NCBI GenBank assembly: GCA_003023695.1
Contig: PXYW01000024.1
Coordinates: 1 to 41,468 of the forward strand
Direction: 5' to 3'
Length of the DNA stretch: 41,468 nucleotides
Origin: Sulfobacillus benefaciens
GTDB lineage: Bacteria; Bacillota; Sulfobacillia; Sulfobacillales; Sulfobacillaceae
Positions 26,725 through 34,973 of this stretch are shown here, piece after piece. A program made the translations under genes and the position numbers. Under the pieces are notes generated by a model. The model saw only the letters and a list, made by a program, of their open reading frames with translations. It had not been told where the DNA came from and made no database searches. How positions within the stretch are numbered: position 1 is the stretch's first letter; each line of letters begins with the position of its first letter.

Positions 26725-28164
26725 ATGTTAGTGGTATGGCTGTTGGCGGTGGCATTGGCGGGTTCGTTGGTAACCCTCTTCATGCCGCGGCAAAGCGCCA
26801 AGGGAGCGGCCGGCATCATTGGGGCTATTGTCATTGGGATATACGTGGCGCTGTTGATGCATCCCGGGCAAGGGGTGAATGTAAGATGGATTCCGGCTTG
26901 GGGCATTCGGTTTCACCTAGGATCCGATGGACTCTCCCTCTTTCTGTTGGGTTTGACCGTGGTGATGACGGAGGTTGCGATTTTGGCCTCCAAGGCAGAG
27001 TGGGGCCGGATGTACTATTTTTGGATTCTGTTCTTGGAGTTTGGATCACTTGGGCTCTTTTCCGCCCTCGACCTCTTCTTGTTCTATATTTTCTGGGAAG
27101 TCGTGTTGATTCCGATTTTCTTCTTGTTGACTAGCTGGTCGGGGTCCAAAGGCAAACGGGCTGCGATGAAATGGTTGATTATGAATTTATTTGGCAGTTT
27201 GTTTATGTTGATCGGCATCGTGGCGGTGGCAGTCATACATACCCAACCAGGAGGCCCGCTGACTTTCGAGATTTCTCAACTGGTAAATATCCACATGGAT
27301 GCACGGGTCACCCCATGGATTTTTGCAGCCTTCTTCCTGGCCTTTGCGATAAAGGCGCCCCTGTGGCCCTTCCATGGGTGGATGCCTGACGCTTATGGCG
27401 AGGCTCCCGCGCCGGTCACTGGACTGTTGGCGGGGGTAATGTCCAAGGCCGGGATATATGGATTTTTGCGGATAATGCTGCCGCTGTTTTTCCCGGAGTT
27501 TGTCCAGTATCAGACGGGGTTGTTGATTTTGGCGGTCATTGGCTTGCTTTATGGAGCATTTATGGCTCTTCGCCAGACGGATATGAAAATGGTTACGGCT
27601 TACGCTTCGTTGTCTCACCTAGGAATGATTGCGCTGGGAATTTTCTCGCTGACTCGGGTTGGTATTTTAGGCGCGACCTTTCAAATGGTGGCGCATGGTT
27701 TGATGGTAGGAGGACTGTTTATTATTTTGGGTTTGCTGGAACAGCGCACTGGCAGCCGCGACATCGCCGCTATGCAAGGATTGAATGCATCGGCTCCAAG
27801 GATGGCTGCCTACTTCCTGTTTTTTGCTCTTGCTACCCTGGGGTTGCCGGGGCTTCCCGGTTTTGTTGGGGAGTATCTGATTATCCAAGGATTGGTGGCG
27901 CATGAAGTTGTATTTGCAGTCATTGCGGTGATTGTGTTAGTAATGGCTGCTTGGTATATGTTGCGGGTGTTTCAAGGAGTCATGCAAGGGCCTGATAAGG
28001 GACAAAAAATCTTGGACTTAAGGGCTGGCCAGGTGTGGTGGATTGTGCCCTTGGCGGGTCTCGTCCTATTGCTTGGGGTTTGGCCGAATGGGATTACCGC
28101 GCATGCGGTACCGTCCCTCTATCATGCGGTACATCTTTTGGCAGCGAAAGGAGGGGGCGTATGA
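26725..28164 (+). CDS. nuoM: NADH-quinone oxidoreductase subunit M
   Basis: A 479-residue antiporter-like subunit with about 14 helices. Motifs include FYIFWEVVLIPIFFLL (helix 5 glutamate), KAPLWPFHGWMPDAYGEAP with VTGLLAGVMSKAG (helix 7 lysines), and MVTAYASLSHLGMIALG. AGAGGAGG lies 7 bases before the ATG. Its stop overlaps the nuoN start. Confidence 0.96.
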   Translation: MLVVWLLAVALAGSLVTLFMPRQSAKGAAGIIGAIVIGIYVALLMHPGQGVNVRWIPAWGIRFHLGSDGLSLFLLGLTVVMTEVAILASKAEWGRMYYFWILFLEFGSLGLFSALDLFLFYIFWEVVLIPIFFLLTSWSGSKGKRAAMKWLIMNLFGSLFMLIGIVAVAVIHTQPGGPLTFEISQLVNIHMDARVTPWIFAAFFLAFAIKAPLWPFHGWMPDAYGEAPAPVTGLLAGVMSKAGIYGFLRIMLPLFFPEFVQYQTGLLILAVIGLLYGAFMALRQTDMKMVTAYASLSHLGMIALGIFSLTRVGILGATFQMVAHGLMVGGLFIILGLLEQRTGSRDIAAMQGLNASAPRMAAYFLFFALATLGLPGLPGFVGEYLIIQGLVAHEVVFAVIAVIVLVMAAWYMLRVFQGVMQGPDKGQKILDLRAGQVWWIVPLAGLVLLLGVWPNGITAHAVPSLYHAVHLLAAKGGGV

Positions 28165-29576
28165 GTTCGTTTCACTTAATGCTCCCTGAATATCTGGTCG
28201 TCGGCTTTGTTCTTCTTGCTCTACTGGGGAATATGTTAGTGGGCAATCGGCTGCGGTTGGCATCTTGGCTGGGGCTGATTGGCTTGTTGTCAAGTTTTGT
28301 GGCCTCCGCGTCGATTTGGTCCAAGTCTCTGCAGCCGCAAGTCATGGTTTCCGGAGGCATTGTTGTCGACAACTATAGTCTATTGGTCAACTTGTTTGTG
28401 TTGTTGGCGGGTATTGGAGCCATTTTGCTGGGATGGGGAGAGCGGCGATGGGGTCAAGAGTTCCCAGTGCTCACCATGATTTCGGTATTGGGTATGATGA
28501 TCTTGGGGATGGCTGGCAATACCATCGTATTGTTTTTAGGCATCGAGGTGCTGTCCTTGCCGCTTTATATTTTAGCGGCTTCGGAACACACCGCTGCCGG
28601 CGGAGAAGCCGGACTAAAATATTTGTTGCTTGGCGCGTTTTCCTCTGGGATTTTGTTGTTTGGACTAGCGTTGCTGTATGGGGCCCTCGGGTCTTTGTCC
28701 TTCATTCATTTTGCTTCGCTGACCAACACCACATCGCCTCTATTGTGGGCGGGATTAACGCTTACACTGGCCGGCATTTTCTTTAAATTGGGCATCGTGC
28801 CCTTTCATATGTGGGTACCTGACGTCTATGAGGGTTCTCCGTCTGCCGTGACGCAATTGATGGCATTTGGCACTAAGGTTGGAGCGGCGGCTATCCTGCT
28901 TCGCTTTTTGGATTTTGGGTTTTATCTTACTCCCCAGTGGTGGGGTCCGGCTCTAGGATATTTGGCGGTACTGACGATGATCGTAGGAAACCTTTTAGCG
29001 CTGCCGCAAACTGATTTAAAACGGTTACTGGGATATTCCGGCATTGGGCATGCTGGATTTCTCTTAGTCGGAGTGGCCACCCACAACCTGGATGGCGCGA
29101 GGGCTATGTTGTTTTATTTGCTACCCTATGGTTTTGCGGTATTGGGGGCGTTTGCGGTGTTGATTTTAGTGGCGGGAAACCAAGACACTGTAACGATATC
29201 GGATTTGAAAGGCTTAGCAAGCCGTCGTCCTCTAATGGCTGCGTTTTTCATCATCGTTATGCTGTCTTTTGCTGGCATACCATTAACGGGCGGATTTGTT
29301 GGCAAGTTTTATCTGCTTCAAGCGGCATTGTTTGCCAATCAGCCAGGACTGGCCATAGGATTGGTGGTCGGAACCTTGTTGGGACTGGGCGCATACTTGA
29401 GGCCGGTGCAGGCACTGTTTAGTGTGGGTGATGAATCGCGCGCAGTGCCGGCCTGGACGCTGAGTGGAGCAGTGGTGCTCATTGTGGCGGTTATTGGAAC
29501 CATTGGGCTTGGGGTGTATCCAACGCCGGTGGTGCACTTGGTTAATCTATCTGCCAACTTTTTCTGGCTCCACTAG
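28161..29576 (+). CDS. nuoN: NADH-quinone oxidoreductase subunit N
   Basis: A 471-residue antiporter-like subunit, the last gene of the operon. LGIEVLSLPLYILAA has the helix 5 glutamate; KLGIVPFHMWVPDVYEGSP and TQLMAFGTKVGAAAILL, LKRLLGYSGIGHAGFLLVG are family motifs. The frame is open upstream inside nuoM, but the ATG at 28161 follows AAAGGAGGGGG by 4-6 bases and overlaps the nuoM stop (ATGA). Confidence 0.96.
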   Translation: MSSFHLMLPEYLVVGFVLLALLGNMLVGNRLRLASWLGLIGLLSSFVASASIWSKSLQPQVMVSGGIVVDNYSLLVNLFVLLAGIGAILLGWGERRWGQEFPVLTMISVLGMMILGMAGNTIVLFLGIEVLSLPLYILAASEHTAAGGEAGLKYLLLGAFSSGILLFGLALLYGALGSLSFIHFASLTNTTSPLLWAGLTLTLAGIFFKLGIVPFHMWVPDVYEGSPSAVTQLMAFGTKVGAAAILLRFLDFGFYLTPQWWGPALGYLAVLTMIVGNLLALPQTDLKRLLGYSGIGHAGFLLVGVATHNLDGARAMLFYLLPYGFAVLGAFAVLILVAGNQDTVTISDLKGLASRRPLMAAFFIIVMLSFAGIPLTGGFVGKFYLLQAALFANQPGLAIGLVVGTLLGLGAYLRPVQALFSVGDESRAVPAWTLSGAVVLIVAVIGTIGLGVYPTPVVHLVNLSANFFWLH

Positions 29577-29658
29577 ATGAAAAAACGATTAAGCTATTCT
29601 TATGGTGTGTTAGTATTGAGCAGGATCCGGTGATTCTTCCCGGAATTCGTGATGATGA

Positions 29659-29667
29659 TGCTAAAAT
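29659..29667 (+). promoter_or_regulatory. Extended -10 promoter of the polyprenyl synthase-rex operon
   Basis: TGCTAAAAT, a 5-of-6 -10 box with the TG extension, in the 236-base gap after nuoN. Transcription would begin near 29674, exactly at the front of the structured leader. No good -35 is visible. The preceding 80 bases (29577-29658) hold no convincing terminator. Confidence 0.5.
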
Positions 29668-29673
29668 AACGGT

Positions 29674-29812
29674 AGCCGGCGCCCGAGTCGATGCGTTAGC
29701 CTTCGGGCACCGGAACCGCCCGGTGTTGCACGCAATGAGGTCGTGACACCGGAGGGCGATGTGTTCATGACTGTGGCTGTACTGAAAAAATCTTTTATCA
29801 GAGGAGATTATT
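29674..29812 (+). ncRNA. Structured 5' leader of the polyprenyl synthase gene, unidentified regulatory RNA candidate
   Basis: Three hairpins can be drawn. A: 29676-29686 with 29703-29713 (CCGGcGCCCGA against TCGGGCaCCGG, one mismatch). C: CCGGTGT 29720-29726 plus CACG 29729-29732 with CGTGACACCGG 29742-29752. B: CACCGG 29708-29713 with CCGGTG 29720-29725, loop AACCGC. B uses the 3' arm of A and the 5' arm of C, so B excludes both. The GGAGG of a short leader ORF overlaps the end of hairpin C. No run of T follows any stem, so this would act on translation or processing rather than as a classical terminator. It matches no riboswitch class that I recognise. Confidence 0.5.
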
Positions 29813-29871
29813 TTGGGCTTGTTTTCGTTGGTCGAACCCGGACTAAAGCGGGTGGACGCGCTGTTGAGTAA
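29767..29871 (+). CDS. Possible 34-codon leader ORF overlapping the polyprenyl synthase start
   Basis: ATG at 29767 lies 10-11 bases after GGAGGG (29751-29756) and encodes MTVAVLKKSFIRGDYF and then about 18 residues ending RAVE. It runs in a different frame across the TTG start at 29813 and stops at 29871. Its ribosome binding site is partly inside hairpin C, so translation could depend on leader folding. No family is recognised; it may be a chance frame. Confidence 0.3.
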   Translation: MTVAVLKKSFIRGDYFGLVFVGRTRTKAGGRAVE

Positions 29872-30778
29872 AACTTTGCGACAGGAAAACGCTTTGGTGG
29901 CGGAAGTTTCCGACTACTTGCTCCTGGCTGGGGGAAAACGTCTTCGACCAGCACTGGTCTTGTTGGCAGGACAATTTGGCCAAGATCTCGGGGAAGACCC
30001 GGAGGAACGTTTGGTTACCGTAGCCACGGCAGTGGAAATGATTCACATGGCTACTCTAGTACACGACGACATTATTGATGAGGCATCGATGCGTCGCGGC
30101 ATTCCTGCGGTACGCACCCAGTTTACCAATCCGGTGGCGGTATTGGCAGGAGATTTTTTGTTTGCCAACGCCTTTGAGTTGTTCTCCCGTTCTCATGACA
30201 TGGACATTGTCGCGTTGGCAGCGCGGGTGGTCAACGTGATGTGTGTCGGCGAAATCGCACAAAATTTGAGTCAAGGCAAAGTCGCCTCGGAAATGGATTA
30301 TTGGCGCCGGATAGAAGCCAAAACCGGGTTTTTCTTGGAATCTAGCTGCCGGTTGGGAGCGATGGCAAGCGGTGCAGATCCAGAGGTTCGCGAGGCATTG
30401 ACCCAATACGGCCATTTCATTGGTCTGGCCTATCAGGTCGTGGACGATTTGCTGGATTGGTTGGCCAACCCAGAGAAGTTGGGCAAGGCCGTCGGGGGAG
30501 ACTTGGCAGTGGGAATTTACACGTTGCCTATAATTTACGCGCGTGAACAAAAGGAATACCAGGCGGAGTTAGACCAATATTTGTTGTCCGACCGGGTTAT
30601 GGAATATATGGCGGAGATTAAAAGGCTGTTGGATATTAGCGGCGCTCTTGGATACGCTCGCCGGCAAGCTGAAGGTTATGTGGACCAAGCCTTGCATCAG
30701 GCGGCTTTGTTACCCAATCATCCGGCTCGGGCAGTCCTGCAAGAACTGGCCGAGTTTATTTTGGCTCGAGATTATTAA
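29813..30778 (+). CDS. hepT: All-trans polyprenyl diphosphate synthase (heptaprenyl type, probable menaquinone side chain)
   Basis: A 321-residue isoprenyl synthase that condenses isopentenyl diphosphate onto an allylic diphosphate. The first aspartate-rich motif HDDIIDE is at residues 84-90, GGKRLRP at 40-46 and the second motif YQVVDDLLDW at 207-216. Chain length cannot be read with certainty; position after complex I suggests the quinone tail. The TTG start at 29813 has GAGGAG 6 bases upstream. The stop overlaps ATG 30778 (TAATG) in front of rex. The symbol is tentative. Confidence 0.85.
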   Translation: MGLFSLVEPGLKRVDALLSKTLRQENALVAEVSDYLLLAGGKRLRPALVLLAGQFGQDLGEDPEERLVTVATAVEMIHMATLVHDDIIDEASMRRGIPAVRTQFTNPVAVLAGDFLFANAFELFSRSHDMDIVALAARVVNVMCVGEIAQNLSQGKVASEMDYWRRIEAKTGFFLESSCRLGAMASGADPEVREALTQYGHFIGLAYQVVDDLLDWLANPEKLGKAVGGDLAVGIYTLPIIYAREQKEYQAELDQYLLSDRVMEYMAEIKRLLDISGALGYARRQAEGYVDQALHQAALLPNHPARAVLQELAEFILARDY

Positions 30779-30810
30779 TGCGAATGGACAAGAAGGGCGG
30801 TGGAACCTCA

Positions 30811-31449
30811 ATGCAGCAGCGCATTCCCGACGCGACCATTAGGCGCCTACCCGCCTACCTCAGATGGCTGTCCACCTGTAATTTGGAACGCGTAACATCC
30901 GGGATTTTAGGGCAAGCAACCGGATTTTCTTCGGAACAAATTCGCAAGGATTTAGCGTACTTTGGTGCATTCGGCACCCGAGGCGTCGGATACGACGTGA
31001 AAGCATTGCGCCAAGAAATTTTGCGCATTTTGCAATTGGATCGGGGCGTCCGTGCGCTCGTCGTGGGCGCTGGCCATTTGGGTACTGCACTGGTGCGCTA
31101 TGTAGGTCAATCGCCGCAACGCGATTTAGAAATTGTCGCGGTCGTCGATAATGACCCCGATATTATCGGGACCACCATTGGCCAGGTTCCGGTGGAACCT
31201 ATTGAAAAACTGGAGCAACTGGTGGAAGAGTATGATATCGGAATTGCCGTATTAACGCTACCGGCGTCAGCAGCGGTGGAAATTGCGGAACGACTGGCGG
31301 ACGCGGGTATCCATGCTTTTTTGAATTTTGCCCCGGTCCCGGTCTGTACCAAACGATTTGATGTTTTTGTTCAGCAAATTGATTTGACTCTAGAAATGCA
31401 GGCGTTGTCTTACTTTGTGCAGGCGCGCCAACCTCACCCCATTCCATGA
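30811..31449 (+). CDS. rex: Redox-sensing transcriptional repressor Rex
   Basis: A 212-residue repressor that senses the NADH/NAD+ ratio. The N-terminal winged helix begins IPDATIRRLPAYLRWL and contains SSEQIRKDLAYFGAFGTRGVGY; the Rossmann domain has the dinucleotide motif VVGAGHLGTAL (84-94). The ATG at 30811 is chosen since AAGGGCGG lies in front and homologues start close to IP-ATIRRLP; in-frame ATGs at 30778 (overlapping the previous stop) and 30784 would add 9-11 residues. Rex usually represses respiratory and fermentative genes when NADH is high. Repeated TTGTGAAT elements before nuoA are plausible targets. Confidence 0.95.
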   Translation: MQQRIPDATIRRLPAYLRWLSTCNLERVTSGILGQATGFSSEQIRKDLAYFGAFGTRGVGYDVKALRQEILRILQLDRGVRALVVGAGHLGTALVRYVGQSPQRDLEIVAVVDNDPDIIGTTIGQVPVEPIEKLEQLVEEYDIGIAVLTLPASAAVEIAERLADAGIHAFLNFAPVPVCTKRFDVFVQQIDLTLEMQALSYFVQARQPHPIP

Positions 31450-32336
31450 ATCGCCGCGGATTTTTTATCTCTATGATGCTGGTCGTGTTTTCCTGGGGAT
31501 TTAATTATGTGGTGACGAAGATTGGTGTTTCTCGACTGGCTCCGGTAAACTTTGTTTTTTGGCGATTTTTTGGCACTACGATAGCGACCCTACCGTGGTG
31601 GGGGCGAGTGTTGCCGCGAAAACGCGCCGATTGGTTGAAACTCGTGGTATTGGGTGTCGTCGGGGTCTCTTTCTATCAATGGTTTTTTACCTCTGCGCTA
31701 CATGATACTTTAGCCGCCAACGTGGCCTTTCTCTTTGATTTGTCACCTCTGTTAACGCTGTTAGCGCAACGGCTTCTCAAATTGCGCCCAGCAACCGGCC
31801 GGATGTTTTTAGGGGCAGTGGTTTCGTTGGCCGGGGTTGCATTTCTGGTGGGCGCATCTCCCAAAGGCTCGGTGCGGGGAGATGTCTATGCGTTGATTGC
31901 AGCATTGCTATGGTCCATGTTTACGGTGTTAACAGACGTCTTTCAGGTTCCGGTGCGCGGCATTGCGCTGACCGGATGGATGAGTCTCTTTGGCACCTTA
32001 GGACTATTGCCTTTTGTGACCTGGCAACCGGTTTGGAGCATGGGCCCGGTGACGTGGATGCCCTTGTTGTACACCATTGTGTTTGTGACCATGATGGGCT
32101 TGTCATTGTGGCAAAATGCGGTGATGTCGGCTGGAGCTGGGAAAACCAGCTTATACTTGTTTTTGATTCCATTGGTGGCTGCATTGACAGGATGGGTGGT
32201 ATTGGGAGAACGTTTGAATTTGTTTGAAGGATTGGGGGCGATTTTAATACTGGGGGGCGTGGGGTTGGCAGAAGGGCTGATTGGCCGTAAACAGCCCTCG
32301 GGGCTAAGTTCCGATTCGGCATCCTGCCAAGGCTAG
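31446..32336 (+). CDS. EamA/DMT-family transporter
   Basis: A 296-residue protein with ten hydrophobic segments, made of two EamA repeats (about 5-135 and 145-285). Typical pieces are VVFSWGFNYVVTKIGVSRLAPVNF and, in the second repeat, LYLFLIPLVAALTGWVVLGERL. Members export or take up amino acids and other metabolites; the substrate is unknown. The ATG overlaps the rex stop (ATGA) with no clear ribosome binding site, so translation probably depends on coupling. The stop shares the tetramer CTAG with the stop of the convergent gene. Confidence 0.88.
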   Translation: MNRRGFFISMMLVVFSWGFNYVVTKIGVSRLAPVNFVFWRFFGTTIATLPWWGRVLPRKRADWLKLVVLGVVGVSFYQWFFTSALHDTLAANVAFLFDLSPLLTLLAQRLLKLRPATGRMFLGAVVSLAGVAFLVGASPKGSVRGDVYALIAALLWSMFTVLTDVFQVPVRGIALTGWMSLFGTLGLLPFVTWQPVWSMGPVTWMPLLYTIVFVTMMGLSLWQNAVMSAGAGKTSLYLFLIPLVAALTGWVVLGERLNLFEGLGAILILGGVGLAEGLIGRKQPSGLSSDSASCQG

Positions 32337-34012
32337 CGGTTTCGTCGCACCATACCCAAGAGAAATGAGAGAATAGCCAACGTGAAAGCGATTTTTGCAT
32401 AGATGGGAAATTTGTTGATAAGCAGCAAGGTTCCGGCCAACACAAATCCGATGACGTAAATCGATTGGGTTAGACTGTGCATGGAGCGAACCAAGCGGCG
32501 AATGAGATGGCTTCCCTGATCCCAATGGATTTTTGCTTCCAAATCACCAGCCTCGACCTGGCGCAAGACTCTATCACTGAGTTCGGGAAGGGTGAGTACG
32601 GTCTGACCCCATCGTTGCACCCGTTTTTGCGCATATCCCAGAGTACCGCCGTGGTCTTCAGTGACAAATCGCTTGGCGTAGGGGGCAAACAATTCCACCA
32701 AGTTGATTTGCGGATCCAGTTCTGTAGCCAGGCCCACCAAAATCGCAATGGCACGTCCTAAAAAGGCAAATTCCCCCGGTACTTGGATGGCTTGATTGCG
32801 GAGCAAATTTTCGAAATCCCGCAGTAGCGAAGGAATATCTAGCCCGCGCAACTGATCCAGGGTTTCCGCATAATACCGATCCAGCAAGTATGTCACTTGA
32901 CGTTTAAGGTGAGCACGATTGGCATCGGGTAGAATCATGCCCAGACCGTCGAGGCTTTCCACTAGTGCGCCAGCATTATGTTCGGAGATGGCCACAAACA
33001 GGTGGCGGATATGCCGCTTGGTAATAGGGTCAATGGACCCTACCATGCCGTAATCGAGTAGAACAATGGAGCCTTGGGGGTCTACCAGCATATTTCCTGG
33101 ATGCGGATCGGCATGGTACAGGCCAACATCCATCACCATATACAGGTAGAGACGAATGGCACGTTCGGCGACCAAACTCGGGCTAATGCCGTGGGCGGTC
33201 AACGCATCAATTTGATTAATTTTGATGCCATCCCAAAATTCCATGGTCAGCACATGCTGAGTGCTTAACGCTTGATAGGTGAGGGGAACATGCACATAAG
33301 AAATATCTTGCAGCTCCTCGCGAATGGCCTCAGTGTTGGCTAATTCATGAGTGTAGTCGAGTTCTTCGTAGATGCTGCGGCGAAACTCTCGCAACACCGT
33401 GCCTAAATCAAAGGTGCGGCCAAATTGGGTAAATCGGGTGGTAATGGCTACAATGATGCCCAGCGCACGCAAGTCGGCTTCAACAATTGATTCGATTTGC
33501 GGCCGTTGAATCTTGACCGCGACCCGCTCTCCGCTATGCAAATAGGCTTCATAGACCTGCCCCAGTGATGCCGAAGCCAATGGCTTGGGGGAAAAACTAA
33601 GAAAATTTTGGGAGATGGGCCCGAGTTCTTGCTCTAGTTCTGGTCGCACCCTATCCCAAGGCGCCGGCAGCACACTGTCTTGAAGTGTCTGGATTTCATC
33701 GATAAAGGCCTTTGGTAAAAAGTCCACCCGACTAGACAGAAATTGTCCAACTTTGATGACTAGGCCGCCTAATTTATCGGCCGTCTTACGAAAGCGTACG
33801 GCTTGAGAACGGTATAACAGGTTCCATTTAGCTTCGGTGTCTGGTGTCGGTGGTTGGTTCTTAAGCCATGCTGCGGTCCATCCAATCTGAACCAACATGG
33901 TGACAAAGAGCCATACTAAGATATACACCCGACGGGCTACCTGAAACCATCCTAAAGCTTCGTGTTGTGGGGGAGTGCGGGTGGACGGGATATAGTCGTG
34001 AACCTGTTCCAT
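32333..34012 (-). CDS. UbiB/ABC1/ADCK-family atypical kinase-like protein
   Basis: A 559-residue protein with the KxGQ motif (KVGQFLSSR, 87-95) and the alanine-rich nucleotide loop (here LASASLGQVYEA). Lys in VAVKIQRP, DPHPGNMLV and LLDYGMVG complete the kinase-like core. Two helices at the C-terminus (about 510-555) anchor it in the membrane. UbiB/COQ8 proteins are ATPases that support quinone or isoprenoid lipid handling; in a quinone-using organism near complex I and hepT this is plausible but not shown. The ATG follows CAGGAGGT. It is convergent with the EamA gene and divergent from cdaA. Confidence 0.9.
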   Translation of the reverse strand: MEQVHDYIPSTRTPPQHEALGWFQVARRVYILVWLFVTMLVQIGWTAAWLKNQPPTPDTEAKWNLLYRSQAVRFRKTADKLGGLVIKVGQFLSSRVDFLPKAFIDEIQTLQDSVLPAPWDRVRPELEQELGPISQNFLSFSPKPLASASLGQVYEAYLHSGERVAVKIQRPQIESIVEADLRALGIIVAITTRFTQFGRTFDLGTVLREFRRSIYEELDYTHELANTEAIREELQDISYVHVPLTYQALSTQHVLTMEFWDGIKINQIDALTAHGISPSLVAERAIRLYLYMVMDVGLYHADPHPGNMLVDPQGSIVLLDYGMVGSIDPITKRHIRHLFVAISEHNAGALVESLDGLGMILPDANRAHLKRQVTYLLDRYYAETLDQLRGLDIPSLLRDFENLLRNQAIQVPGEFAFLGRAIAILVGLATELDPQINLVELFAPYAKRFVTEDHGGTLGYAQKRVQRWGQTVLTLPELSDRVLRQVEAGDLEAKIHWDQGSHLIRRLVRSMHSLTQSIYVIGFVLAGTLLLINKFPIYAKIAFTLAILSFLLGMVRRNR

Positions 34013-34049
34013 GGCAGACCTCCTGGAATTAGTCTATCATACAAGGTCG

Positions 34050-34077
34050 ATAATACCTGGCACTGAAATATAGCCAA
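34050..34077 (-). promoter_or_regulatory. Promoter of the UbiB-family gene
   Basis: On the minus strand: TTGGCT (34077-34072), a 16-base spacer and TATTAT (34055-34050), 38 bases before the ATG. The 136-base divergent gap also contains GATAAT at 34083-34088 on the plus strand, a weak candidate -10 for cdaA without a good -35. Confidence 0.5.
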
Positions 34078-34148
34078 TGCCCGATAATGTGGTAACCTAA
34101 GGGATGGAGAATCGGTGATCCCTGGTTAAAAAACAAGGTGGTGATGGC

Positions 34149-34973
34149 GTGCTGCAGTTTTTGCAAACCATGTCTTGGACGTCCTGGTTGTTATCAGTTG
34201 TGGATATCACCATCGTGGCTTACGGACTTTATCGGTTATTTCTACTCATACGGGGAACTCGTGCAGTACAGCTAATTAAAGGAATTGTGGTGCTTTTGGT
34301 AGCGGTTCCGGTATCGCAATGGCTCAGGCTCTACACCACCCATTTTTTATTGCTTAAAATCGAAGACATGTTGGTGGTGGCGCTTCCCATTGTATTTCAG
34401 CCGGAACTCAGAAGAGCTTTGGAGCAAATTGGTCAGGGGGGATTCCTGGCCGAAGGACTCCTCACTACCCATGATGAAATTAATCTGGCGCGTACTGTGG
34501 ATGAGATATCGCGGGCCTGCGATCATTTGTCTCGAAGTCGTACGGGTGCCTTGTTTGTCATTGAGAGATTGACTGGGCTCAATGAGTATGCCGCCACGGG
34601 AACTCCCATAGGCGCCATTGTGTCGAGTCCGCTTTTGGAAAACCTATTTGTGCCCAACACGCCATTGCATGATGGCGCCTGTATTATTCGTGGCGATCAT
34701 GTTGTGGCTGCGGCAGCATTTTTGCCCTTAACCGACAGTGCTCAACCGGGTAGTGAGTTGGGCAGTCGCCATCGCGCAGCTATCGGAATTTCCGAACAGT
34801 CCGATGCTATCGCCATTGCGGTGTCGGAGGAAACGGGATGGATTTCAGTCGCAATTGAAGGACGGCTTTATCGCCGGCTAGAAGATCGGGCGTTGCGAGA
34901 AATGCTCACGCGACTATTGCGGCCTAAAGCGCATTCGACCTTGAAATTGTGGCATCGGGGTGTGGATTCCTAA
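34149..34973 (+). CDS. cdaA: CdaA, diadenylate cyclase
   Basis: A 274-residue membrane enzyme that makes c-di-AMP from two ATP. Three N-terminal helices (about 13-33, 39-57 and 70-84) precede the DAC domain, with the metal/ATP motif HDGA at 174-177 (NTPLHDGACIIR) and RHR at 207-209 (LGSRHRAAIG). The GTG start at 34149 follows AAGGTGG by 6 bases. It is followed by its regulator gene ybbR/cdaR and glmM, the conserved Gram-positive trio in which CdaR and GlmM modulate CdaA activity. Confidence 0.95.
   Translation: MLQFLQTMSWTSWLLSVVDITIVAYGLYRLFLLIRGTRAVQLIKGIVVLLVAVPVSQWLRLYTTHFLLLKIEDMLVVALPIVFQPELRRALEQIGQGGFLAEGLLTTHDEINLARTVDEISRACDHLSRSRTGALFVIERLTGLNEYAATGTPIGAIVSSPLLENLFVPNTPLHDGACIIRGDHVVAAAAFLPLTDSAQPGSELGSRHRAAIGISEQSDAIAIAVSEETGWISVAIEGRLYRRLEDRALREMLTRLLRPKAHSTLKLWHRGVDS

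Noticed and set aside
29577..29658. Weak stem TCCGG/CCGGA after nuoN as a terminator
   Set aside because: Five pairs and no T run after it.
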